DNA of 64,000 nucleotides from Davidsoniella eucalypti (taxonomy: Eukaryota > Ascomycota > Sordariomycetes > Microascales > Ceratocystidaceae): the NCBI GenBank assembly GCA_004009845.1, contig RMBW01000049.1, forward strand, positions 62,001 to 126,000, written 5' to 3'. How positions within the stretch are numbered: position 1 is the stretch's first letter; each line of letters opens with the position of its first letter. Shown piece after piece: positions 13,021 through 25,196 of this stretch. The notes beneath the pieces were generated by a model. It made no database searches. It was given only the letters and a program-made list of their open reading frames with translations, and was not told the DNA's origin. A program made the translations under genes and the position numbers.

Positions 13021-16000
13021 GGAGAGTTTTCTCTTGTTTTGTGCCTCAACTTTTGAGGCATTTTGAGGGTTTCTACTCTTAGTCTTTGCCCTTCTGTCTG
13101 CCTGACAAAAAGTTACTGTAGCGGAGTGTAACCCTTCCGAAAGAATCAGAGAAAAGCTTAGACTTTTTTTCTATACAGCGGACAACCCTTACTGCTTTAG
13201 GCCTAAACCCTTCTATGCAGGAATCACTGTAGCGGATTACAACCTCATAGCCTGGTCCGACAGTGTCACAGTCTATGTTTATAGCGCAAAATCCCCGAAA
13301 AGACAGAGATATCTTGCAGCTAAACTCACCACTAGCCACACTTTTTTATGCAAGTGTCTAGAGGCCACCCAGGAGCAAGATCTAGATGTCGTGTGTCAGT
13401 TCCAGATTCGTCCGGGCCGGACTTGGGCCTGCCAGAATGTAGTTTCGGCGTTATCTTTGGCATCTCCCCGCCACAGGGTCTTCCGGGATACCGGAGTATA
13501 GTATAGCTTTGCGCTCTATAGTTGCTGAGACTATGAGACCTGTTTAGCCAGCTTCTGCACAATGAATGCGGCAAAGGTATCAATAGTTCTAGCTGTCAAT
13601 ATTCATGCAGATAACAGCTTCGTCCGGCTGGCCGTATGTGACAATACACCACACAGACGATTGGGGTCTGGAACGTCCCCGCTATACAACAACTCTGAAG
13701 TATGTCGGTCAGCATACGATATATATAGGAGACGAAGCAAGTTCAATAAATGGCACATATATTGGCTCGTATAACTACTTGTAAGCTTTATTTTGTGCAT
13801 ATCACGGCACGGATTTCGAATTTGTGCCACCGGGAGGTAAAAGAGTAAAGTCCTGTTAGTTCATAGCAAACTATTACGTGATAGTGAACTTCCGGGTTTA
13901 TGGCCCCCGACTTATAGAAACAAGTATATATTGATATAGCAAAACATAATGCTCTATATATGTTATTCCAACGTAAGACATAGCTAGTTATACCGTGTAT
14001 CATTGTCTAGCGTCATACACAGTGTTTGTGACAGTCGAAGCAAGTAATAATAATCACATATGTTGTCGATCTGAAAGGGTGTAGCTACACGTTTTTGAGA
14101 TATCTCTGGTTAACCCTAATTGTGGCTTATAACTGCATATCCAAAATGTAACCCACGGCGATCAAGTTACTCGACTAATTTACGTGGGTGGCGGAGTCTT
14201 TTTAAGAACTCATGACCTTGTCTAAGGTTTATTTTTAGCATATGCTCGCTGGAATCTGCTCTACTTGCTCTTTTGATATCTTCAGCTGCATTAATGGCCA
14301 GCCAACCGCTTTTTGTGCATATTTTGTTTCTTTTCATATTCTACCCCATAGGCAGTAGTCAAGGCACATATCAATACTTAAAGACAAGTATGTTATCTCT
14401 CTTTCTTCACTATGTCTGAATCGTAATTTCAAATCATGACACAAATGTGCATTGGTGCTGATTCTTGCAGATACAGATTCTAAAGCGAGTTAGCCAATAT
14501 GCACACACCATACTATGAACGACCAGTCGTAATTACTTTCAAAAGACCGCCATGCGTGACTGATGCCACAACTGCTTTTAATAAGACTTGATTACATATG
14601 TTTCGTTTCAAATCTTTTGGAACATTACTAGCCACATTTGCACCTAAATATGCCACTCCCGAGTGTCACTAAAGAATTCAGAGAGTATCACACGGATACA
14701 TTTTGCATTGCCACGTTTGTTCCTAAGATCTGAGGCGCTTCACCGTGGCTGTTGGTGATAGAATGACCATAGGCTAATGGCTAGAGGTATATTAGGATAT
14801 CAGGATGTCGGTAGTGGTGTATAATCCGAGTTTCTTTTGGTTTCTACAAGTATGTACTTATACATATGCACCTCGGCCTTTATCTATACAGCCAGATACA
14901 GATATAAAAAGGATTAGGGTAGGGTAAAGTCTGGTACTTTCGCACTATATTTTCGCTCGCACACGGAGATCTATGAATAGAAACCCTATCACAGTGAATC
15001 GCATCTGCCTAGCTCGCTTTTGATCTCATCGATGATGTCTGTAGTGTAGAATGTCGTACTGTATGTATGTATATCTGTACATATTGCTAGATAAAGAACC
15101 CACACACACTTCTCTCCTTGCTACAAAAGACTCTGCAGGGTCAATACTAAGTGTATGTACAGATATGCTATAGGAGATATATGATACACACCACTAAATA
15201 TTGAGAGAACAGGACACATTGAGTGGAAAAAACGATTGCCAACTACAATGTAACATATAGCGGCTCGGAAACATTACCGCTAGAAGATCCTGCAAGACAA
15301 CCAAGCTGACGAAGATGGGAAGAGAAGTGCGGCCAAAAGTGATATATCTGTAAAGAATAATACTAGCGAATGTTCTCTTCTAGAAATAGAATCTGCAGTG
15401 CTCTTATCGAGAAACATGGTCATCGATTATTGGGGATCTTATTTAACAAGGCGCTAATATCAAGACAAAAGCTGATGTCAGAGGAGAGGAAGCCAATGAG
15501 ACCAAGATTCCGGCGCTAACTGGACTCTGAGATATTGAGGTGAAGATGGACAGAACCGTCCAAATCAAAACATACGAACCAAGATGCTTTGTAACTTGGT
15601 AATCAGAGAAATGTTGAATTACGATGCTAAGAGAGTTGTAGAATTACATAATACAGAGGACAGTGCTAGTTACATACACACAGACACTGTGTGCACGTGA
15701 CTGCGTGCGAGCTTGGTGTCGAAGAAAGTCATTGCTTTTTTGACGAGGAGCGCGCATCCTAGCCATTGCAATTGCAAATTCGAGCTACAAGGCTGAGAGA
15801 TTATCAATTCTCAACACCAACGAATGTCTTCAGCCTCGTCAATTTGCTATATTGTCATACAGCTTGAAACTCCTGATAATGCCAATTCTAGTCACGGCTC
15901 CAGACCTTTTTGTTAGAATTTATCTCTTTTATGTTAACCCTATGTCTTGCCAATCTACGTCCAGTTAGTCTGATTGCCATTTGACTGCTTCTCGTCAGCC

Positions 16001-16206
16001 TATCTCACTTGTGATATTTGTTTACCAATCACCGCCTTTAACTCGATTCCAAGCCTCCAGAGTTATTTGCCACCCACAAACTCTTATTACTGGATGACGA
16101 AATCTCTACCTAGCACGAGAGAGACTGCTGTAACAAATAGACACATAGATCTCTTTCTGCCTCTCCATTCTCCAAGCCAACAGTGCTTGCGAGCTCGCTG
16201 CCCTCC
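13021..16206. other. gene-poor intergenic DNA upstream of RAD3
   Basis: No supported gene. It contains a GC-richer patch at about 13080-13560 with three degenerate GCGGA..AACCC units (13121, 13178, 13232) spaced 54-57 bp apart, and a perfect hairpin at 13042-13060. There is another short hairpin (CACACAG/CTGTGTG) at 15677-15693. AACCCTA motifs occur at 14112-14119 and 15936-15942. The last few hundred bases must hold the RAD3 promoter, but I recognise no specific site. Confidence 0.5.
13042..13060. repeat. perfect 8-bp hairpin
   Basis: TGCCTCAA (13042-13049), a 3-nt loop CTT, then TTGAGGCA (13053-13060). It borders a GC-richer patch with degenerate repeats and might be the edge of an old mobile element, but no transposase or target-site duplication is visible. 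Confidence 0.55.
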
Positions 16207-19200
16207 ATGAAGTTCTTTATCGAGTACGTCCTTGACTGTTCTTGCACATAGGCCTCCTGAAGCTTTCTAACATGAATATCTACACTGTATAGTGATCTCC
16301 CAGTGTTATTTCCGTATCCTCGTATCTATCCAGGTAAGGTTTCATGTACCATAATGCAGCACAATGTGAATTCTAGCTAACTCGAGAACTATTAGAGCAA
16401 TATGCGTGAGTGTGCATGTTTCTAATTTAGTATACAAAGCAATGCTAACTATGACTGCTTTTCATAAAGCTACATGTGCGACTTGAAGAGTAAGACTAGG
16501 CTAACTAACGCCATATTACGAGGCCCTATACTCCAACTGTCCTCTTAAAGCGGCCACTAACCTTGGCTTATAGGAACCCTCGATGCCGATGGCAACTGCA
16601 TTCTTGAAATGCCTTCGGGCACCGGAAAGACCGTGTCTCTTCTATCTCTCATTGTGGCGTACCAGCAGAATAGTGCAGAGCCACGCAAACTGATATATTG
16701 CTCCCGCACTGTCTCCGAGATCGAAAAGGCCCTCGCCGAGCTTAAGAATCTGATGAAGTACCGGACGGAACAACTCGGACACGAGGAAGAGTTTCGAGCC
16801 CTGGGACTAACCAGTAGAAAGAACTTGTGCCTGCATCCATCAGTGAAGAAGGAGAAGAGTGGTGCAGTAGTTGATGCACGATGCCGCAGTCTTACTGCAT
16901 CGTTTGTTATGGAGAAAAAGGCCCGGGGCGAGGAAGTCGATCTCTGCTCATACCACGATGTAAGACTCTAACGAATCTCTTAGCTTACTCGACCGAAAGT
17001 AGATGCTTTAGGGCCCCATGCCACAGGCCAAGACACTGAAGCTATAGAAGCATTCTGTGCTGTATAATATCTTGACAGTGGTTTAAATTGGAAAGGATAC
17101 AGGCGCTAACATTGCCTGTGCCACAGAATCTGTACGAGAAGGATCCACACAACCTGATCCCCAATGGCGTCTGGACCTTCGATAACCTACTTCGGTATGG
17201 CGAGGAAAACAAACAATGCCCATACTTTACGGCTCGACGAATGGTAAGCATCTCGCCAGTATCATATTGTATCTCTCTATCCTATCTATACCTTTTGACT
17301 AACAGTACACGTAGTTCCAATTTTGCAACGTCATCATATACTCCTATCACTACTTGCTCGATCCCAAAATTGCTGAGCGAGTATCAAAGGAGTTCTCTCG
17401 TGATTGCATTGTGGTATTTGACGAGGCCCACAACATTGACAACGTCTGCATCGAGGCTCTTAGCACAGATATCACGGAAGAGTCATTAAAACGTGCCACC
17501 CGAGGCGCCCAGAACCTTGAACGTAAGGTCAACGAGCTCAAGGCTTCCGACCAGGAGAAACTCCGCAGTGAGTATGAGAAGCTGGTCGAAGGCCTGCGAG
17601 AGGCCGATGAGGCACGACAGGAGGATGGATTCATGGCAAATCCTAGTAAGTCAGTTCCTCGGCTCAAACGAAGCTATCCTCCCCTGTTTCCTTGACAAGC
17701 TTAGCCGCTACTAGAATCTAAATCCCGGAATATGGATAGACAAGCAGAAGTCACTAACTATAGAACACAGCATTACCGGATGATCTATTGAAAGAAGCTG
17801 TTCCTGGCAACATTCGTAAGGCTGAACACTTTGTAGCGTTTTTAAAGCGCTTCATCGAGTATCTCAAGGTAGGTTCCATCCTCCATACCAGGATCCTGAC
17901 CGTGCCACCGCATCAGACCCTCGTCCTCAGCCCTACAGGCAATTTTGGCAATTTTAGACCTACTTTCTATAGAAAACTAACGCGGCATGATGGATGACAC
18001 ACTAGACTCGAATGAAGATCCGACATGTTATCTCTGAAACACCCCCTTCATTCCTAACTCACCTAAAAGAGCACACCTTTATCGAGCGCAAGCCGCTTCG
18101 TTTCTGCTCGGAGCGTCTGGCGTCGCTTGTGCGCACACTGGAACTGACCAGTATCGAAGACTACCAGACACTCCAGGAGGTCGCAATCTTTGCTACACTG
18201 GTTGCAACCTACGAAAAGGGCTTTGTCCTGATCCTAGAGCCCTTCGAGTCTGATACGGCCGAAGTGCCCAATCCCGTGATGCATTTCACATGCATGGACG
18301 CAGCCATTGCGATCAGGCCTGTATTCGAGCGCTTCCGCTCAGTCATCATCACGTCTGGCACCATCTCGCCACTGGACATGTACTCCAAGATGCTTGACTT
18401 CTCGACGGTGGTCCAAGAGTCTTACACCATCACACTGGCCCGCAAGTCGTTCATGCCAATGGTCATCACCCGTGGAAGTGATCAGGCATCCGTTTCGACT
18501 GGATTCAAAGTCCGCAACGAGCCTAGCGTGGTCAGAAACTACGGCACCATCCTCACCGAATTTGCCAAAGTCACGCCTGATGGCATGGTGGTATTCTTTC
18601 CTTCGTACCTGTACATGGAGTCCATTATCAGTATGTGGCAAGGCATGGGCATCCTGGACGAGGTCTGGAAATACAAGCTCATTCTGGTGGAGACCCCCGA
18701 TGCCCAGGAGACCTCGCTAGCCCTAGAAACATACCGCACGGCCTGCTGCAATGGCCGTGGTGCAGTGCTCCTGTGTGTCGCCCGTGGCAAAGTGTCTGAA
18801 GGCATCGATTTCGACCACCAATATGGCCGCACAGTACTGTGTATCGGCGTCCCATTCCAGTATACAGAGTCTCGAATTCTCAAGGCCCGTCTAGAGTTCA
18901 TGCGTGAGACGTACCGTATCCGCGAGAACGACTTCCTGTCCTTCGATGCCATGAGACACGCTGCTCAATGCTTAGGCCGTGTTCTTAGAGGCAAGGATGA
19001 CTACGGTATCATGGTGCTCGCCGACCGAAGATTCCAGAAGAAACGAGACCAGCTCCCCAAGTGGATCGGACAAGCCCTTCGAGATACAGACATCAACCTC
19101 AGTACGGATATGGCAGTGGGAAATGCCCGCAAGTTTCTACGCGATATGGCCCAGCCGTTCAAGGCCAAGGATCAAGAGGGCATCAGCACGTGGAGCTACG

Positions 19201-19346
19201 ACGACCTCATGATCCACAAGGAGAAAGTCGACGATGAGCGCATTCGGGCCCTAGCAGAAGAAGCAGCCAAGGGCGCAAGTGGCGCTATAGAATACGACGA
19301 CTATGGGATCAACGATGACGAAATGGATATTGACGATTTTGAGTAG
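16207..19346 (+). CDS. RAD3: TFIIH DNA helicase Rad3/XPD
   Basis: ATP-dependent 5'-3' DNA helicase subunit of TFIIH, acting in nucleotide excision repair and RNA polymerase II initiation in the nucleus. Nine exons: 16207-16223, 16293-16333, 16396-16405, 16470-16489, 16574-16959, 17127-17243, 17315-17645, 17771-17868 and 18006-19346, giving 786 aa, close to yeast Rad3. The first four exons together encode only the 29 N-terminal residues, beginning MKFFIDDLPVLFPYP. Walker A is GTGKT with Lys48. The four Fe-S cluster cysteines are C115, C133, C154 and C189. The DEAH box lies at 233-236, and helicase motif VI (QCLGRVLRG) is in exon 9. All junctions use GT-AG and keep the Rad3 family alignment without gaps. 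The C-terminus is acidic. The following gene is convergent. Identity is very secure; the small 5' exons are inferred from protein continuity. Confidence 0.97.
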
Positions 19347-21674
19347 AGGGGGGGAGAGAGAGGGAAATTTTCCTTTTTTTCTTTAGGAATACGCCTAATT
19401 CCCTACCTATCATCTTCAGCCCTACGGGAAAAAAAGATACAATAAAAAAGCAAACGCCTGTGCTTTTTTTTCCTTTCTTTTTCAGTCATGACAGCAAACT
19501 CTTCATCAAAGAACAGAACATATAAAACGGCAAGCAGACGAAAAAAAGGACAAACACTCAGGCAGAAGAAGAGTAAAGGCAATAAAAGACAAACCAACAT
19601 ATAGCTTTGTCTTGCTTATCCCAGCTACAATTATTTTAATTGTACAGTATAGATGCTCAATCGCTCAGACCTTCGTTGGCTTTGCGCTATAGGGCTGAAT
19701 CCGTTATGCTCGTATTGCACGTCTTCGAATTCCTGTCTCGAGTAAAAGATTTAAAAAAGAATAATAATAGAAAGCTTCTCTGGGCTTCTTCTTATTTTTT
19801 GGGGGGATGCCAAGAAGAGAACGAAGCCGGCTATCCTTGGAAATCCAACCTTGGCTCCTCTTCTTGTTTGTGCTTTTGGAGTAGAGTAGAGTGAGTCTAT
19901 CTATCTAATACGACAAGCCAAGTCTAATAAAGGCCAAGGCGCAAAAGACCAAAATGTGCCTGGTAGGGCTGAGCACAGGCCGTTTTCCAAACTGGAATAG
20001 TCTGTAACTCCCCATTGATAAGCAGTTTCGCCTTCTCGCCTCGTTTGTTTTCACCCTCTCTCTTTTATTGTTATCATGATCTTTTTTTATACGTTTTCTG
20101 TTTTTCTTATTCAGTTCTATTTCTCTAGCAATGAACTAAAACTAAACCCTCCAGTACCCAGATCCAGAAAAGAACCTTTTCAAGTATAATAGCATTTCCT
20201 TTGACATATAAAGATTGATATTCATATCATCCCCCCTCCTCATTAGATAAATCACGTCATGCCTAATAGAACGTATAGAATATTACCCAATACATCGAAT
20301 AAGTGACTACTAGAAGTGACCGTTTGTAGATAGAGTTAACAGTTACTACCATGTATATATATATATAATCTATCTCTAAACCTTGCCTTGCCTCGTCACC
20401 AAAAATGCCAGACGAAAAAAAGGAAGAATACATTGTTCTTCTATAATGGGATCGATCCGCTTGTTCCTACCGTTACTATGTATACTAATATAAGGCGGTC
20501 TCCGTGAGTCTCTATAACAAAGCATCTCAGCACGCCATCTTAAGACTTCAAACTCTATACATAGAACAAGGGGGGGTATGACTATCTATCTCTTGTTTTC
20601 GTTGTCCCCCCACGTCGGCTGATATCTATTCTTTGACTCTTTTTGATTCTTTCCTTCTTGCCATCTTACCAACAAAGGGGGGGGGTTGTATATACATATT
20701 GTATATCATATCAGCCAAGTAGACAAAGCAAGGAGAAAGAAGAAAGCCACATGATCATGGGGACACTGTTCCTTTGACGTGGAGCGCACGATATCCTATA
20801 CATCGTTTCTTAAGACTCGACGTCTTGGCTTTCTTCGTCATAGGAAGTTAAATTGCCAATGAGATCATCAACTAGAACACTCATGGGAAAGATTCCTCGA
20901 AAATCTCCTCAATTTAAATCATCCGATTTCAACATGGAAAAAGAAAGAACGATAGCCTCGGTTGTTTCCTAATATGATTGACTGTTCAGATGACATTTGC
21001 GGTCTTGCCTTTTTATGTGCCAACAATAGCTCCATTGTCTCTATTGTCTCATTTTTGACTCTATGTTGCTTTATTGTTTCTCTATGTAGTTCTGGTTTAT
21101 GATTTAAAAAATTTAAAAAAAAAAAGAGTTGGTGTTATTCCAACCCTTCCAAACGCCTGTATACTTCCCTAACGCCTCCAAAATGATATAAAATATATAG
21201 TTATATATATATAAAAGAAGAACAAAACACGGCCTTGGAGCCTCTTTTGAGAGCGCTTCGACATCCCAAGGCACAGCAAATCAAACAAAACCCCCTTATC
21301 TTAGATAGTAAAGAAGAAAGAAAAAAAAGACAAGAGAAATAAGGAAAAAACTCCTACTCCTGAAAACACCGCTTAGTGACAGAATGGCCACTATCAAGAT
21401 GAAAACCCAAATTTTCTTCAAAGAGACAGACCAGTAAAACCAGCGCGCTGTGACCTTGACGGAGTGCCAAGGGCGGAATAGAGTCAAGCCGAAGTGACTG
21501 ACTTGGCTTGACTTGGAAACAAACCCTGGTCGTTCTTGGGGTTATCAGATAACAACAAAAGTACTTACGATTATCAAAGGCAAACAAGATCAGTTTGGAC
21601 CTGTCATATCAAGAACCCCTTGAAGGTGGTGTAGTAGCACTGGCTTTCTGACTGACTGTTTGACTTTCAGCCTA
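19347..21674. other. intergenic between convergent RAD3 and DDHD genes
   Basis: Holds the 3' flanks of two convergent genes. AT-rich with T, A and G homopolymers (for example G runs near 20570 and 20680) and TA-rich stretches near 20350 and 21200. No coding gene is supported. Frames such as that at 21354-21587 (minus) lack any recognisable protein. Confidence 0.55.
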
Positions 21675-24600
21675 TCATCCTCCAGCAACCCCATTCAAAC
21701 CACGCTTAGTAGCCTTGACGGCGCGCATGGCCGATAGCGTGAACTTTCTTCCCGGTCGACGACCAATTTCCACGCAGACAAACCGGATAAAGTCCTGATT
21801 GGTCCAGTAACTAGTATGCGCACTAAGCATGTTGAGATACTGGATCTCAAGGGGCCCTCCGCTGCCTCGCAAGTACCAATCGATCTGGCCGTTATCGTTC
21901 AAGAGGATAGCCTTCTTTTCAGCGGCTTCTTCACGCGTGAAGTCGTGGATCTCTAGTTCGAGTTGCGAAGGTAGCCTGGAGGGTGTTCCGGAATCATGGC
22001 GAATTCTATCGTCCAAGTATCCGTCTCCATCTTCGTCGGTACTGCAAGATATCTGAGCTGCGCTGTCTACCGTAGATCCAGAGCCCGGAATCCAGCCACG
22101 GAAGGCATTGCTGAAGGATTTGAGGAATGAAGTCGCCGTGCTCGGAATGTACGCTGTCTTTAGGCTTGCTGAGTAAGCCGGATCGATAGTGCCGTTCAGC
22201 AGGTACGCAATCGGGTCTTCTTTGGCTAATATATTGTACACGTTGTCTACCGCGATACATCCAAACTTGCCTGCTTCTCCCGTGAGAGCTGGATCATTGG
22301 AGTCTGTAGTTGAAGCTCCAACCTTGGATCGATTCCGACGAGGCATCAAGTTCCCCCGCTCCAGCAAGAGGAAGAAGGCCGATGGGCTTCCACACAATAT
22401 AAGATTGCAAGTGTCGAACTCGAAGAACTGGCCCGAGGGTTGCTTGTTCAGCGAAAGATCAAGCTTAGAGGGGCGAGTAGGCTGCTTCGAGAGAATATCA
22501 AGTGCCATCACGCTTCCTAGGGAATGGGCAAGGAGATGTACGCGTCCATCCTCTGAGAATCCAGAGTTATTGCGGCACCATAGTCGATAGACTCGATTTG
22601 CCTCGACAATAAGCGCCGAGATCATCTTGGACTTGTGCTGGGACATGTAGAACGGAATGTCAAACATGACATCTGAGATCATGCTTCGAACTGCTGGGAT
22701 CGTAGTTGGTTCGATATCCTTGAGATTGTAGAGTTCCTGAGGGGGTTCGCCTTCGTTTTCGTCTTTCATCGGGCCGCCGTCCTCGAATGACAGAGTATGA
22801 CGCCAGTTCAGGGGCAATATCATGATGCCGTTGTGTTCGGGGCGTAGAATCTCCTTGACTGCAGGGTTTTGCAACTCGATGTTGACTGCTCGCCGGAAAG
22901 AATTGATGGCGTGGGTGAAATGGAAGCTTTCAACACGCTCTGCAAACTTCTGGCCGATGCCGTGAGCCACCAGAACGAGATCAGTGACGCGGGTCTTTTC
23001 CTGCTGTTCTGCACAGGCCGGGCATCCTTGTTCGTCTTCATTGGGTGTCGAATCGGCATTGTCGCCGCTGGCTGCCCATGTTTCCTCTTTGCCCGGGTTT
23101 AGGGTCTTCTCATATAGCTTTTCCCAAAGGGCTCTGTCAAACCCGCGGACAACCGGTACGCCGACTGACAGTCCTTTGATGATTCGTGATATCGGCCGTC
23201 TACCATAGTAGGCCGATGGCTTCAGACCAGGCTTCAGCAAGAACGCACGTGATGTGTCCTGATATATCACATGATAGTTCGCATAGGGTCGCACAGAAGC
23301 TGTCACCTCAGGGGGGTCAGATGCATGGACAGAATCAGCAGCCATGGCTTCCAGGTTGACAGAAAGGGGAGCCGGTAGCTTGCCCTCGGTTGCGGCTTCG
23401 TCGCAGAAACATCGCCCTGCGCAGTAGATGTCGCTTCCAATGCGCGGCTCATCGAGATGCGGCAGTTTGGCATTTGGATTAGCAAGTTCCTGCGGCCAGA
23501 GAGGATGTGAGATCTTCTCTTCTCCGGCGGCGCCTATTTCCACGGCACACTTGAGTTCTACGGCCCACGTTTGACTCCAAGCCCGAAGCTCTCTATATCC
23601 AGTCTCAAGCTGATTCGCCACCATGATAGGAACGGGTAGCATTGTGTCTCTATGTCGATTTAGGTTAATACGTGGGACTAAGAAAGACAAGATACAGTAT
23701 TTGGTCACTTACCTATAGAACCATGTAGCCCGCATCACAGAAGCCACATCGTTCACGGGAGACCAATATATAGGCTTCATGACCAGCTTGGGGACGTTGA
23801 CGACATGCAAACGAGACAATCCAACAGACACTTCGACGGGATCTTGACTCTGTTCGATGACCGGGGCGTCCTGCAGTGACTGGGCTATCGTACTCAGCTG
23901 AGCCTTGGCAGCAGGAGGTTCCGGAGCTCCTGGATTTCCATCCCGACTATGTGGCCGACTCCTGCCGTGCTCGGAAAAGGCCATGCTGTTGCGATTTGAC
24001 TGGGTCTCGGCCCGTTGCCGGACTTGCTGTCGAGACTGTTGAACCAGGCTGCCGATGCCTGATATAGGCAGGGCAGGAGGCATTGATGAGACAATGGCTG
24101 CTGCTGTGGGCTTCTTTGGTCGTGGAACAGGAGCCGGTATAGACGCAAAGTTTGAGGTCACGGGGGTTGACGGAAGAGATCCCCGATCACGCTCCCGATC
24201 ACGCTCGTGCATTCCGGAAAGAGCGCGGGTGCGGGTTTCGAGGTCGTTCATGGTTTCCTTGCTAGCTACCCTGGCTTCGCCCATATATCGAGGCGTCCCT
24301 CTCAGGCTCTCCGCGGGAAACGGCGTGGAAGTCCGTGAAGCATCTCGGACAGACGGTATGGAGCTGGTGCTTTCTGATCTAGAGAGCTCGGCGCCCTGTG
24401 CAAGAGCCTTGGTCAAGAGAAGACGGCGGAGCCCATCCATGACCTCGTGAGCAACACGGTCTCTGTTCAGCCTGGCATAGTTCCGGCGCATAAGGGCACA
24501 GAAGTTCTCCTCCAGCTGAACATCGACGTCTTTCCACAGATCAGGACAGCATGCGTTGACCGAGACAGTGGTGTTGACCGGCTGGAGAACGGTGGCACAC

Positions 24601-25196
24601 ACCTCCGGCTTAGAGCGGTGCCTGTCGAGGTGCTTCTGGGCCATGCGGTGGACGAGGCGGGATATGATGTCATCGTACTGCTTGGTCGCCTCTAGACTCG
24701 GGCTCTGCAGCTCGTACACGCGCTGGTGGGTTGTTGCATCGCGAGTAGAGGTGAGATTCCTCCAGGCCTTTTCGAGAGTGTTGTTGTCTGGACGAGAGAA
24801 CGGCCGAAGCTGGCCCTTGAAGCCTCCGGGATCTGAAGCGTTTGGGCCCGTTCCGGGCGAGAGCGGGTCGTCTATAGGGATCGGAGAGGAATAGAAGAAC
24901 TGGGCGCTGACAGGCGGTGGCGGCTGGGTATCGTCAAGATCGACTTCGGCGAGCTTGTCGATGAGTGGCGGTCGACCTCGTGCTTTTGCGAGTGGCTTTC
25001 GCTGTGACATGTGGGGATTGGAGGGCTGACTCGAGGATCTGTGGGCTCCAGCTTCGCCCAGAGGCGCATTCGCGACGTCTCCGGCGGTCTTCTTAGTGGT
25101 GTTGTTGTTATTCCTGGTATTCCGAGTCTCTTTGGGCGTGGGATCGGGAGGCGGCGCAAGACGACATGTAGGGCCGCAATGCGCTCGAGGCGACAT
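21675..25196 (-). CDS. DDHD-domain phospholipase (PA-PLA1-like)
   Basis: Predicted 1152-aa lipid hydrolase of the intracellular phospholipase A1/DDHD family, which acts on membrane glycerophospholipids. Two exons, 25196-23713 and 23649-21675, flank a 63-nt intron (GTAAGT..CATAG) that splits the Arg of a WFYRDT motif, itself characteristic of these proteins. Residues 1-270 are disordered and basic/Pro/Ser-rich. The nucleophile motif is AHSLG with Ser871, where the first Gly of the classical GXSXG is replaced. The DDHD residues fit D973 (in KEDPIAY), D1085, H1106 and D1114. An upstream LVLVAHGIG strand-turn near 721-725 fits an alpha/beta hydrolase core. No signal peptide or membrane span is evident, so a peripheral membrane or cytosolic location is likely. 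S. cerevisiae has a mitochondrial DDHD lipase (Ddl1), but this protein is longer and I do not claim orthology. Confidence 0.92.
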
